Shown here: positions 48,403 to 59,338 of the stretch, piece by piece
Position numbering within the stretch: the first letter of the stretch is position 1
Layout: each line of letters opens with the position of its first letter
Source of the DNA: Bromus sterilis
Lineage: Eukaryota; Streptophyta; Magnoliopsida; Poales; Poaceae
Assembly (NCBI GenBank): GCA_950022295.1
Contig: OX465598.1
Coordinates: 121,255,001-121,319,000, forward strand
DNA length: 64,000 bases
Direction: 5' to 3'
The notes under the pieces: model-generated
The model's input: the letters and a program-made list of their open reading frames with translations, nothing else
Database searches by the model: none
Told to the model about the DNA's origin: nothing
Made by a program: the position numbers and the translations under genes

Positions 48403-51400
48403 TTCTTCTGCAGGGCTATGTCTCCGGTGGATCCGAATGGGTCATGGATAGTGGTTGTACAAATCATATGACCGGAGACAAGGAGTTATTCACCGAAGAA
48501 AAACTATCTCAATCTTCTCAGAAGTACATTACCTTCGGTGATAACAACAAAGGTAAAGTGTTAGGTTTGGGTAAGGTTGCCATATCAAAAGATAAGCACA
48601 TTGACAAGGTTGTGCTAGTCCAATCACTTGGATATAATCTTATGTCTATTTCGAAGTTATGCGATATGGGTATGCTTGTTCTATTTTCTGCTTCGCGTTG
48701 CGTTGTCTTTTCACAGGATAACTACACGTTTGTCTTCGAGGGTTACCGAAAGGGAGACTTATACATTGTTGATTTTTCTTCGGGACCTGTTGTATCCACA
48801 TGCTTAATGGCAAAAGCTTCATCTGGTTGGTTATGGCATCGAAGACTTGGTCATGCAGGGATGAGAAATCTTCATAACCTAGTGAAGAAGAAGCATGTTG
48901 TTGGCCTTAGCGAAGTAAAATTCGATAAGGATCGTCTCTGCAGTGCTTGTGAAGCTGGTAAAATCACGAAGAAACATCATTCAGCGAAGACTATCATGAC
49001 TACCAATCGTCCTCTTGAATTGCTTCATATGGATCTGTTTGGTCCTCAAAATTAGGCAAGCCTGGGAGGAAACAAATATGGTCGTGTTATTTTTGATGAT
49101 TTCTCTCGTTATACTTGGGTTTTCTTTTTGGATGACAAGAGCAAAGTTGTTGAAATCTTCAAGTCATTCGCTAAGAGAGCTCAAACAGAATATGAATTAT
49201 CTCTGAAGCATATCCGAAGTGATAATGGAACTGAGTTCAAAAATACTCATATTGAAGATTTTCTTGATGATCATGGTTTTACTCATGAGTTCTCTGCTGC
49301 ATATACACCTCAACAGAATGGTGTAGTTGAAAGGAAGAATAGAACTCTCATTGAAATGGCCAGAACTATGCTTACTGAATACAAGACTCCTATTAGGTTC
49401 TGGGCCGAAGCAATTAACACTGCATGTCACATCATCAACAAGGTTTACCTTCACAAATTTCTGAATAAAACTTCACATGAGCTTATCACTGGTAACAAAC
49501 CAAATGTTTCATATCTTAGGGTATTTTGTGCTCCATGCTTTATTAGAGATATGAATCATAGCTCCAAATTTTCCCCTAAGGCACATGAAGGTTTTCTTTT
49601 AGGTTATGGCTCAAACTCTCACACTTACAGAAGGTATAACTCTCACTTTGGGAAAGTTATGGAAACTCTAAATATGAGGTTTGATGAAACTAATGGCTCT
49701 CAAAAGGAGCATTCTATTGGAGAGATTCGCCCTGTTGAAGCCAATCCACGTCAAGCTGTTAGGGATGATGATGGTCCAATGTTCCCACACATAGCCCGTG
49801 GCGCTGGAGATCAACATCCTGAAGCTAATGGAGAACAGGACGAAGAAGGACAAGGGAACGAAGGAAATGCTAATCCTGAAGGAAATGTTGAAGCTGAAGG
49901 TGAAGCTGATCCCGAAGCTGATGCAGATCCTGAAGCAGAAGCTGAGCCTGAAGCTAATGATACTACGTTATCACGAGTTCGAAGAAGAGTTGATGTTGAT
50001 TCGATCCTCGAAGATATCAATCAACCAGGTCGTCCCACTACTCGATCTCGTACTCGTTTGGCTAACTTCTGTGAAAGTTTTTCTTTTGTTTCCATGCTAG
50101 AGCCTTCAAAATATGATGAAGCCATGAAGTACCCTGATTGGTTATTGGCTATGATGGAAGAACTTCACCAGTTTGAAAGGAACAAAGTCTGGTCACTTGT
50201 TGACAGACCAGATCCCACGAAGCACAATGTTATTGACACAAAGTGGATATTTCGCAACAAGCAAGATGAAGATGGTATTGTGGTAAGAAATAAGGCTAGA
50301 TTGGTAGCACAAGGTTACACCCAAATCGAAGGCATTGATTTTGGTGAAACCTATGCTCCAGTAGCCCGTCTCGAATCCATTCGTGTCATGCTTGCTTTTG
50401 CTAACCACAAAAACATATTGATATATCAAATGGATGTCAAAAGTTCTTTTCTTAATGGTGAGATAGAAGAAGAAGTGTATGTTATGCAGCCTCCAGGTTT
50501 TGAAGACTCGAACAATCCTGATATGGTGTACAGGATTCACAAAGCCTTGTATGGACTGAAGCAAGCACCTCGTGCTTGGTATGAAACATTGAAGGATTTC
50601 CTCCTGAAGAAAGGCTTCAAACCTGGAACCACTGACCCACTCTTTTCACTCGATCATATAACAATGATCTATTTGTGTGTCAAATATATGTAGATGATAT
50701 CATTTTTGGCTGTACTAACACTAAAATCAGCGAAGAATTTGCAAGGATGATGTCGAAGAAATATGAGATGTCTATGATGGGTGAATTGAAGTTTTTCTTT
50801 GGACTTCAGATTCGCCAACAGAAGAATGGCACCTTTATTTCACAGGAGAAATACTTGAAGGATTGCCTGAAGAAATTTGATCTTGCTGAATGCAAGACCA
50901 TCAGAACTCCCATGCCTACAAATGGTTTTCTTGATGCTGATGAGAAAGGGAAACCCTTCGATCAGAAGAAGTATCGGTCTATGATAGGTTCACTCTTATA
51001 CTTATGTGCATCTAGACCTGACATTATGCTATCAGTTTGTATTTGTGCTCGTTTTCAGGCAAATCTGAAGGAATCGCATCATACTGTTGTGAAGCGAATT
51101 CTTCGATATCTAGCACATACTCCTTCTTTGGGACTTTGGTATCCCAAAGGAACTCAGTTTGATTTAATTGGATATTCTGATTCAGACTGGGCTGGTGATA
51201 GAGTTGACAGGAAATCTACCTCAGGCACTTGTCATTTTCTTGGTAGATATCTTGTGTGTTGGGCTTCAAAGAAACAGAACTGTGTCTCAATATCTACTGC
51301 TGAAGCTGAATACATTGCTGCTGGCTCATGTTGCACTCAAATACTTTGGCTTAAGCAGACGCTGAAAGATTATGGTATATATGTGAAGAAAATCCCTCTG

Positions 51401-51640
51401 CTTTGTGATAATGAGAGTGCTATCAAAATTGCACACAATCCTGTGCAACACTCTCGAACGAAGCATATCGATATTCGTCCCCATTTTCTTCGAGATCATG
51501 TTCAGCGTGAAGACATTGAGATCAGCCATGTTAGAACTGAAGATCAATTGGAAGATATATTCACGAAGCCATTGGACGAGAAAAGGTTTTGTGCATTGAG
51601 ATGTGAGCTAAACATCCTAGACTCACACAATGTTCAGTAA
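48403..51640 (+). pseudogene. Element E pol: protease, integrase, RT, RNase H
   Basis: Protease motif WVMDSGCTNHMTG near 48440. GAG-pre-integrase zinc region WLWHRRLGHAGMRNL with Cys pair CSAC. Integrase catalytic residues in HMDLFGP, RSDNGTEF and NGVVERKNRTL. A TAG at about 49053-49055 follows GPQN, at a position that is normally a Tyr or similar residue. An acidic repetitive linker (49800-49960) joins integrase to RT (VDTKWIFRNKQ-type start, YQMDVKSSFLNG). A one-base frameshift near 50660 precedes the catalytic YVDDIIFG. RNase H at 51165-51600 has YSDSDWAG, STAEAEYIA and HIDIRPHFLRDHV. The order is Ty1-copia. Two lesions separate it from an open frame. Confidence 0.92.
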
Positions 51641-52726
51641 GATCGAAACTTTTCATTGTATATATTCACCTTCGTTGTGTGTTTGGTTATTTAGTTTCGT
51701 TTGAGTTTTCCTTCGTCCAAGTTTCTGTGTTTAGCTTCGTTCGCCATTTGCTTTCAGTTCTGTGTTGTTTTTATTTGTTCGTTTCTTTTGTCCCCTATAC
51801 TTATCACTTTCAGCTTCAATGCTGTTGTTCTTCGAAGTGATAAGTTTCGAACCCTACCCCTCCATTCTGATTCGCTCCCAATCTATTATGTCTTTAATGG
51901 TTAAGCACAATTGAAACGGAAAGCATATTGCTTCGAACGTCATTGAGTTCCGAATCAAATGCTTCCAACTTTATCGAAGTTTTTGCTCTCGGTCAAGACT
52001 TATTCTTCGGCCGTTGAGTCCCCGTCTTTCTCAGGCCGTTGAGATTCGCTCGCGAACCGCCATTTCATCTGAGCCGTTGAATTGGAAGAGACACTCGCTG
52101 GCAACCGTCCGATACGATCAGGCAACCGTTTCAGATCGGGCCTATTTAAGGAGATCCCTCCAGCGAACCGTTCCCCACGATTCATTCTCTCCCGATTTCC
52201 CCGTCTTCCTCCTCGAGCACGCCGCTGAGCTCTCGTTCCCCGACGACGACTGCGCCGCTTCACTGCCGGACCGCCGCCGCCGTGGACGTTCCCCGTCGAC
52301 GAAGAGCACGTCTCTGCACTCCGTCGCCGTAGCCGCTTCGCCACCAAGTTAGGGTACGCAAGTTTCTTGGATCCAATCTTCTCTGCAAGTTCTTCATCTA
52401 GGGCTTGGATCTAAGTTTTGTTAGGTCCTTGTTTTCTGTTTATAGGACTATTTTTATCCGTGCTGATCATTGCTCCTTGGGAAAACTGTTATTAACATCA
52501 AAGTAATCCCATCTTCTCAGGTCAGTTTTGAGATTCGATCTATTGTGTGATTTTGGACTGAGTTAGGTCTTGTTCTTGAACTAGTTCTAGCCCAATCCAT
52601 TGACAGATTTGCATCTGATCTTAGATTGCTCTGGGTTCTTGTCAAAATTTGGTTTTGGTCGAAACTTTTGCCTGTGCTTATTCATTCCCTTTCCTGTTCC
52701 CTCTTTTCTATCTTTCTGGTCACAGG
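51641..52726 (+). other. Element E region between pol and ORF3, with candidate promoter and leader intron
   Basis: Non-coding sequence rich in TTCG/CGAA. TATTTAAG at 52143-52150 resembles a TATA box. It is followed by a pyrimidine- and GC-rich stretch like a plant 5' UTR and then a possible intron, AGG-GTACGC at 52353/52354 to TCACAG-GATG at 52725/52726. That would place ORF3 on its own short spliced transcript. The frame at 52014-52352 has no domain and is taken as UTR. Confidence 0.5.
52143..52150 (+). promoter_or_regulatory. TATA-like box upstream of ORF3
   Basis: TATTTAAG, about 580 bp upstream of the ORF3 ATG and about 200 bp before a candidate 5'-UTR intron. Confidence 0.4.
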
Positions 52727-53568
52727 ATGTCTGACGAAGAGGCAGCCATGGGGAATGAGTCACCCATCGTTGTAGGACTTGAAAACTATCCTGAGCCACC
52801 GAGGCAGAAAGGCAAAGGTGGCAAGACAAAGGAAGTCAAAAATGCCTGAGGCATCCCCGAATCCATTCGACTCAAGATGGGCTATGACACACCTCCTGAA
52901 GAATCTGATCATGACAGAAAGATTTGATTGCAAAAGATTCGACGCTACTGGGCCATAATAAGGTGGTACAAGTACAAGAGCATCCCAGACTGGAAGTGGG
53001 CAATGCAGTTTGCTTTCAGCCCTCCTTATCGGTACACTACTACATGTGTGCCCAATATAATGTTGCAAACAGGAAAAAGTACTACCCGAAGCCTCCTGTT
53101 GTTCCTCACCCGAATACTCTCAAGACTCCAGATAACTATCTAGAAGAGCAAGAGAGACTTGCCATATTGGCTGAGAAAAAAAGGCTTCGAGAAGAGAAGG
53201 CCAAAGCACTTGCTGCTGCAGGGCAAGATGAAGCAGATGCATCGAAGCCCAAGAGGCGAAAGCTTCGAAAACTGAGTGCTTCGCCCCCTCCTGCCATTTC
53301 TGAAGAAGAGGGTGATAATGAAGCTGATGACGAAGCTGATGCTGCTGCACAGCTTGAAGACTCACTTGATGAAGATCCTGCTGAAGATGCAGATGATGAG
53401 TCTGAGCACACCCCTATTCCCCCTAGTCCTAAGAAACAACAGCTTCGGAAGCCATTGAAAAAGAAGGCTGGAGAGAAACCGTCTGCTCCAAAAGGAGTTA
53501 GGATTCAACATCCAACTGACCTTCCTGTTCCAACTGACCCTCCTGCTCCAATAGGGTTGTGCCCCTAG
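52727..53568 (+). pseudogene. Element E ORF3 (SIRE-type third ORF), truncated
   Basis: It starts MSDEEAAMGNESPIVVGLEN at 52727. A stop at 52847-52849, another near 52925 and a frameshift near 53075 break it. The remainder (53080-53568) is a charged coil (EEQERLAILAEKKRLREEKA), acidic runs, basic runs (KPKRRKLRKL) and a proline-rich end cut at 53568. No signal peptide or membrane segment is visible, so the env-like label often given to SIRE third ORFs is not supported by this sequence. Function unknown. Confidence 0.7.
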
Positions 53569-54040
53569 AGGTGGCGGGAGTGACCGATGCCCCTGACCAA
53601 TGAGGAGCGACTCGGCTCGGGGGTCACCGAGAATGGGAGAGGAGGCGGGGGAGGGCCCCGTGTTGTGCTCCGGTCAAAGCCCGCGACCAATGGATCCCAG
53701 AGAGCGTGTCGGGCGTTGTTGGAGGCTCACCTCATTGCGCTTCTTCCCTCAACCTCCTCCCATCTTCCTCATCGTGCTGACGGAGGGAGCTGCTCTCATG
53801 GGAGGTGGAGGGGAGCTACGCGGTTAATGGGATGGGCCACTTAGATCGTGCGGTGCTGATGAACATCGAGGATTGCCATTTTTCTGGTGAGCTATCGTGG
53901 CTGCACTGCATCATCTCCTGTATCATGAGTGTTGTATGCGACTCTATGGCTAAGCTCACTTTTCTGCTTGATTACATAGCTCTTCTTCCTCATATCATGT
54001 GTACCTTTTGATTGGTGATTATATTAGTTTCGCTGTGAGA
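53569..54040. other. Unassigned GC-rich segment at the rearrangement junction
   Basis: A GC-rich sequence of about 300 bp that grades into AT-rich DNA. Open frames of 75-85 codons carry no recognisable domain. It matches nothing else in the window. Confidence 0.5.
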
Positions 54041-55350
54041 GTCAATGTAGTTCATAGATGAAATGGGATAGATTGTTTGTACAACATGTTAATTTTTGCA
54101 AAATGAATTGAGTGATTACTTGGCAATTCATAATTTTATAGGAAAAGATAAAAACATGAAGATTACAACATGACAATTTAGGGAACATGGACATTTTTAA
54201 CCTTTGTATGTCGTTTACATCATGTTTTTTACGAACATGGCAATGTTTACTGATTTTGTTAGTGATAGTCCACGAAAAAAAATAAGAGTAAATATTCATA
54301 AAACTATGGCATTTTTTTATTTCTATGGACCATGCCAAAATTATTTAAATGACAAATGGAAAATTTATTGTTTGAACCATAGAAAATTATATATTTTTTA
54401 TATCATGTTTTTTTAATGGACCATGGCAAATTTATTAACTGCAATCATGTCAAGTTTATTGTTTGAAACATGGAAAATTTATTGGTTGCACAATGGCAAT
54501 TTTATCTTTAGATCATGGTAAAAAAAATTAGACCACGTCAAATCTAGTTTGTTTAACCATGAAAACTTTACTATTTAAACAATGGCAAAGTTATTTTATG
54601 CATGTTGGAAAATTTATCCTTTTATACCATTGCTATAATTATTTTTGTTCAGACCATAGAAAATTTATACTTAGACCATGCCAACTTTATTATTTGGACA
54701 ATGGTATTTTATTTAAACAATGGCACACTTACAACCATGGCAAAGTTTATTTTATGGAAGATAGCAATTTTATTTTTGTTTGATCATGGAAAATCTATAT
54801 TTTTTCTAGACCGTGGAAAATTTATTAATTTGATCCATGGAAAATTTACTATTCTAACCATGGGAAAGTTATTGTTTACACGATGAAAAATTATCTCGTA
54901 GACTGTGACAATTTATTTTTGCAGACACTACCAAATTTATACAACATGACAATTCATTTGGTATGGTTGCATTCATTTTGATTACAACTTTGCAATTTAT
55001 TGTTCAAACAATGGCAAAGTTATTGTATGCACGATGGCAAAGTAATAAGCCCATGGTAAGAAAATTCTAGAACACACTAAATCTATTATATTTAAGCATG
55101 ACAACTTTATTTTTTGAACAATGGCAAGTTACTGTTTGCATGATGGCAAATCTATCTTTTTTACCATGGCAATAAGTATTTTGTTCAAACCTTGCAAATT
55201 TATACTGAGACCAAGGCAAATTTATTAATTGGACAATGATTTATTTTAGCAAACTCATTGTTTGGACCATGAAAATTTTAATATGTACACACCAAGGCAA
55301 CCTTTTATAGCATACACCATCATAAATTATTTTTGAAAACATGCAATTTG
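54041..55350. repeat. AT-rich degenerate repeat built on ACCATGGCAAATTTATT
   Basis: About 1.3 kb in which a motif close to CCATGGCAAATTTATT, often preceded by GTTTGAA or TTAGA, recurs dozens of times at irregular spacing of roughly 25-45 bp, with variants such as ACAATGGCAAAGTTATT and CCATGGAAAATTTATT. No gene or known terminus is visible. Open frames here are short and compositional. Confidence 0.75.
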
Positions 55351-56438
55351 TTTGAACAAAGCTTGGTATTATTTAAATGTTAGTTTTATTTCACAAGAGC
55401 ATGGAAACTTTTTTGTCGTGTAGTACAATTTTTTTTATATATTTTTGGAGTGTTTTTGCCTTTTGCCTTTTTAGTTTCTCGGTTATTTTGTCAGAAGCAG
55501 CGGTAGCAATTATTGGGCCCATAACCCCCAAAAAAACATGGTTCGTTAGCTTGTTCGTGCCAAGTCGATCAATTTGTTTGCTCCATTAGGATCCCAGAAC
55601 TGACGTTAGTTCTGTATTGAGATCCATTATGTTCTATGGGAGGAAAGTCATCGTGCTAACGGACCAACACCATGGTTACCTGACACGTAACAAATTGATA
55701 ATTATCTACCATGACGTTAAAATAACCATCCATATACATGACCCAGATGTTATTCTGTATGCTGACGATGCAAACAGAGAACTGCAGCAACCATTAGAAA
55801 TTGAGCGTACCTCAGTTACTATGAGTGAGGTAATGACCTGTATGGAATTTCATTTTTGGCACCCAAAAGGTAAGATTTTACTCTAATAGAACAATGTTCC
55901 TCACAAAAATAGAAATACTGATCTTGTGACATGTACACGTCGGTCCAAGCAACCTGATGAGCCTATTGTGTTCAACAATGTAGCCATCAACGAGGTATTA
56001 AACCACCACGGTATCTTCTAAGAGCTCCGACTCTCTTCCTATTCCAAAGACCTGCGTAGATATTAGATAAATAAACAGCCAGCCAAAGGTGCTATGTCAA
56101 TGCCTATACAAATCAAAATCACAATAAGTTCAACCAAACAAATATGCTAGATTTACTTGCCTCATTTTCCTAACACAATGATTAGGCAAAAATGTTATTA
56201 AACTGATTCCAGAAGACCAAAAGGCTGGAACACCAGAAAGTTAATTTTGCATGCGTAGCGGTCACACCACATCGCCCCCTGTGCTGCGGAGCTCAGTATC
56301 AATTCCCTTAAAACATCTATAATTCTGTCACTAAATTGCTATCTCCCTCAAAGAAAAAAACTACCTCTCACGACCTATCTTTTCCGACAATCTCATTCAA
56401 CTACATCATTGACAAACCTGAGACCGTCAAATATAGTA
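55351..56438. other. Unassigned region with one short unidentified ORF
   Basis: Mostly non-repetitive in this window. The ORF at 55617-55886 (+, 89 codons: IHIHDPDVILYADDANRELQ) is not recognised and lacks a clear start context; it could be a fragment of an old transposon or gene. Nothing else is supportable. Confidence 0.4.
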
Positions 56439-56531
56439 CTACCTCCGATCTGTTTTAAATGTTGGAAGAGAAGAACTAACCACACATAGTTTGCTAGTAC
56501 TACTCGCAACATTTATTTGGGATCAAGGGAG
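56439..56531. mobile_element. Short Stowaway-like MITE (93 bp)
   Basis: CTACCTCCGATC at the left and GATCAAGGGAG at the right form imperfect terminal inverted repeats, extended by AAATGTT/AACATTT. TA duplications lie at 56437-56438 and 56532-56533. Confidence 0.75.
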
Positions 56532-56563
56532 TATTACATGTCTAGGATTAGATGCCACTTGTA

Positions 56564-56822
56564 CTCCCTCCGGTCCTTTTTACTCTGCGTATTAGATTTG
56601 CGTTAAGTCAAACATTACAAAGTTTGACCAAATTTATACTAAAAAATATCAACATCTACAATACCTAATATATATACTATGAAACTAAATTTCATGATGA
56701 ATGTAACCATACCATGATTTGGCATTGTGAATGTTTATACATTTTTCTACAAGTTTGGTCAAAATAAAGATACTTTGACTTCGGATAAAACTTATATGCA
56801 GACTAAAAAAGACCGGAGGAAG
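56564..56822. mobile_element. Stowaway MITE (259 bp)
   Basis: Terminal inverted repeats CTCCCTCCGGTCCTTTTTAC and its complement ending GACCGGAGGAAG; TA duplications at 56562-56563 and 56823-56824. It has the classic grass Stowaway (Tc1/mariner-derived) structure and no coding capacity. Confidence 0.92.
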
Positions 56823-56836
56823 TACATCCTCACGAT

Positions 56837-57840
56837 TTTTTTTTCGCGAATAGCAAAGCTTGCGTATCATTTCATTGATAGAAGGAGATAGAAGGAATAA
56901 CACATGACACGAACGCAACAGGCGTGAACATGGTGCCCGGAGCAGAGAGACATGAGATGCTCGGCCCAAAGAAAAAGAGAAAAACACAGCTAGACTTGCT
57001 ATCCCGAGAAGCAGCTCAGACCAACAACAAGACGACCAATATCTCCAGATCCCTAGTTGAGGACAACGCGAGCAAACAAGAAAGCGCCTTCATCAAGGAG
57101 AACGACACAGAGACGTTGTCGTCGTCCGATCCAGAAACTGGATCTAGGGTTTCCCCTGCTGCTCGAAGAGGGGCACAAACAACGACCATGACAACGCCTC
57201 CGGTAAGGGAACAACATCCGCAGATGTCGCCGTTGCCAGCAAAAGATGCAGAGATTTCGCCCTGGCCATAGTCCGAGCAATCCCAAGCCATCGAAGCACG
57301 AATCGGAGAAGTGGAAGTCAAGCATAGACTGTGAGCATGACCCCAGAAAGCGAAGCCACGCCCGCCGCCAAGAGGCATCGGGCGCCGCCAAAAGCGCGAG
57401 CAACGGAGCAACAAGGGGACAGACGAGGCACGGAGGTGGGCGGCTGGGCGAAAGGCGTGACGGTGGCCAGAAACCCGCGTGAGCCTGGATCTGGAGTGTA
57501 GCGCAGATCCAGGTCACCGGCACCGAAGCAGCAAGACGCCAACGAACCCCAGGAGCCGGAAGGGGGGGGGGAAGCTCCTGAAGTGCATCGGAATCGAAGA
57601 CGCGCCAGGTCGCGCCGGGTGTGGTGGAGGGGGAGCTCCCGCGAGGGAGTGAGGAAGGGAGGGGGCCACGGCACCAGGAGCGAGGCCGGCCGACGGAGGA
57701 GCTGCGAGGACCAGGGGCGTCGCTGCCGGCCAGGGACCTCTCAAATCCGTCGGGATGGAGCAGCATGCCGCGGGAGTGAGGCCCAGGCTTTGCCTGGTGG
57801 TGGCCTCCGGCGGGGGGCGGGGGGGGGGGTGGTCTCGTCA
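56837..57840 (-). mobile_element. LINE-like 3' end, minus strand, 5' truncated
   Basis: A T-run at about 56837-56846 is a poly(A) tail on the minus strand, preceded (minus) by ATCAATGAAATGATACGCAA and GCTATTCGCG, a form typical of grass non-LTR 3' ends. The body to the right is GC-rich; long minus frames (57053-57766, 57741-58601) show no RT or endonuclease motif. The right limit is arbitrary, set where composition changes near the G-run at 57820. Confidence 0.5.
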
Positions 57841-59335
57841 GCTAGGATTGACCATCCATTCCTGAATTCTCTAGCGAGGCCAACAAGGAGTGGTGTGATG
57901 CCATTGTCACAAGCGCGGAGGTCGGGGCCAGGAGTGGCGGGCGTCGTGCGCGCCGGTGCTCTGCTGGAGCATGGAGGTCGGCGTTCTGTTGTTGGCGTGG
58001 TTGTGATGCTTGGACGCCAGGGCGGCGGCCCCGGACCTTTTCTTCTTCGGCGATGGCGATCGGGGTGGCTGTGCGGGCAGCGCCACGGTTGGAGCTTGGG
58101 TGCATCGACCTCGGTCTTGCCAGGGACGCTTGGCGTTGGTCGTGGCCTGGTCGACGACTCTGTGTGGTGCAGGTGGCGGCGGCAGGGTGTTTTGGCTGGT
58201 GGCTTTGAGCTTTGGTGGAGGTGGTGGCTCATGTGGGTGATGGCTCTCCAATGCCGGTTCGAGGGGAGGCTATCTCGGCTGCTCGGAGCGTAAGCCTTGC
58301 TTTGACCTCGGTCGGAGCCGACGACGGCGACACCTGTGGGCGCCGCACACCTTCTTGGAGGAGGCGTCGTTCGAGGGCCTATGGCCTCCTCTCTTGCACT
58401 CCGGGGGAAACCCTTGTTCCAGATCCCTGGAGCAGATGATGGCGGCGCCTCGGTGTCGCAACCCTTCTTGAAGGCATCGTTCTGGAGTGGTTTGGCTAGG
58501 GGAACTATTGGCCCGGGTGGTGCGCGGCCTCGGGGCCGGCGTGGAAGCCGGAGCGGCGGCTCCGGATCTCGTCTTCGCGGAGGGATGTCGGCACTGGCCA
58601 CTGGGGTAGCAGTGTCGTCGTCAAGTTGGGTGCGCGGCCTCGGGGCCGGCGTGGAAGCCGGAGCGGCGGCTCCGGATCTCGTCTTCGCGGAGGGATGTCG
58701 GCACTGGCCACTGGGGTAGCAGTGTCGTCGTCAAGTTGGGTGTGCGGTCTCGGGGCCGGCGTGGAAGCCGGAGCGGCGGCTCCGGATCTCGTCTTCGCAG
58801 AGGGATGTCGACACTGGCCACTTGGGTAGCAGTGTCGTCGTCATGCCTGGTGCGCGGCCTCGGGGCCGGCGTGGAAACCGGAGCGGCGGCTCCGGATCTT
58901 GTCTTCGCGGAGGGACGTCTACACTGGCCACTTGGGTAGCAGGGTCGTCGTCAAGCCTGGTGCGCGGCCTCGGGGTCGGCGTGGAAGTCAAAGCGGCGGC
59001 TCCGGGTCTCATCGTCATGGAGGGGTGTCTTCACTGGCCACTTGGGTAGCAGTGTCGTCGGCCAGCGTGGTACGCGGCCTCGGGGTCGATGTGTGTTGTT
59101 TTTTCGTCTGTAAGTCGGAGCGGCAGCTCCGGGGATGGTTGTTGAGTGTTGGTGCCGATCGCTTGGGTGATGGTGTTGACGACTCGTAGGGTGTGCGGCC
59201 TTGGGGTCGGTGTGGTTATCGGAGTTCCCTCTTGAAGGTGTGTTGTAACGGTTTTCGTCTGGGTTTTCGTTAATTAACCGGGCAACTCTCTTCTTTTTTA
59301 ATGAATCGGGCCCTAAGGGACCGCGTTTCAAAAAA
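57841..59335 (+). mobile_element. LINE-like 3' end, plus strand, with internal tandem array
   Basis: It ends TTTTTTAATGAATCGGGCCC, then GACCGCGTTTC and an A-run at about 59327-59334, a structure like the minus-strand tail at 56837. The body is GC-rich and contains the 110-bp array. No RT motif, so it is 5' truncated or non-coding. The two tails face outward, so these may be two insertions or one inverted, rearranged insertion. Confidence 0.5.
58521..59191. repeat. 110-bp tandem array
   Basis: Units start with TGCGCGGCCTCGGGGCCGGC (or a variant) at 58521, 58631, 58741, 58851, 58961 and 59071. Five intervals are exactly 110 bp and a degenerate sixth is about 121 bp. The first two units are almost identical, later ones diverge. 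As 110 is not a multiple of 3, the staggered open frames on both strands are artefacts. Confidence 0.95.
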
Positions 59336-59338
59336 AAG

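Larger units (their letters stand above)
44464..53568 (+). mobile_element. Element E: SIRE/Maximus-like Copia with ORF3, truncated on the right
   Basis: 5' LTR 44464-45748, initiator-Met primer site, gag with a long RS-rich and coiled-coil extension, pol in Copia order, then a third ORF. Long gag extensions and a third ORF after pol are SIRE-lineage traits (family knowledge). It lies within Gypsy D. The sequence changes character at about 53568 inside ORF3; no 3' LTR and no return to D follow, so the right end was lost. Single-base lesions separate otherwise excellent frames, suggesting modest age. Confidence 0.88.

Noticed and set aside
49811..50020. Minus-strand ORF rich in Ser/Ala/Gly
   Set aside because: Antisense shadow of the acidic Glu/Ala/Pro repeat in element E pol.
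57053..59049. Long ORFs on both strands, including a 286-codon minus frame at 57741-58601
   Set aside because: GC-rich DNA with few stop codons. Frames overlap antisense to one another, and those in the 110-bp array are just the repeat read in three frames.
58521..59191. CRISPR-like regular repeats
   Set aside because: Direct head-to-tail 110-bp units without spacers, in a plant nuclear context.
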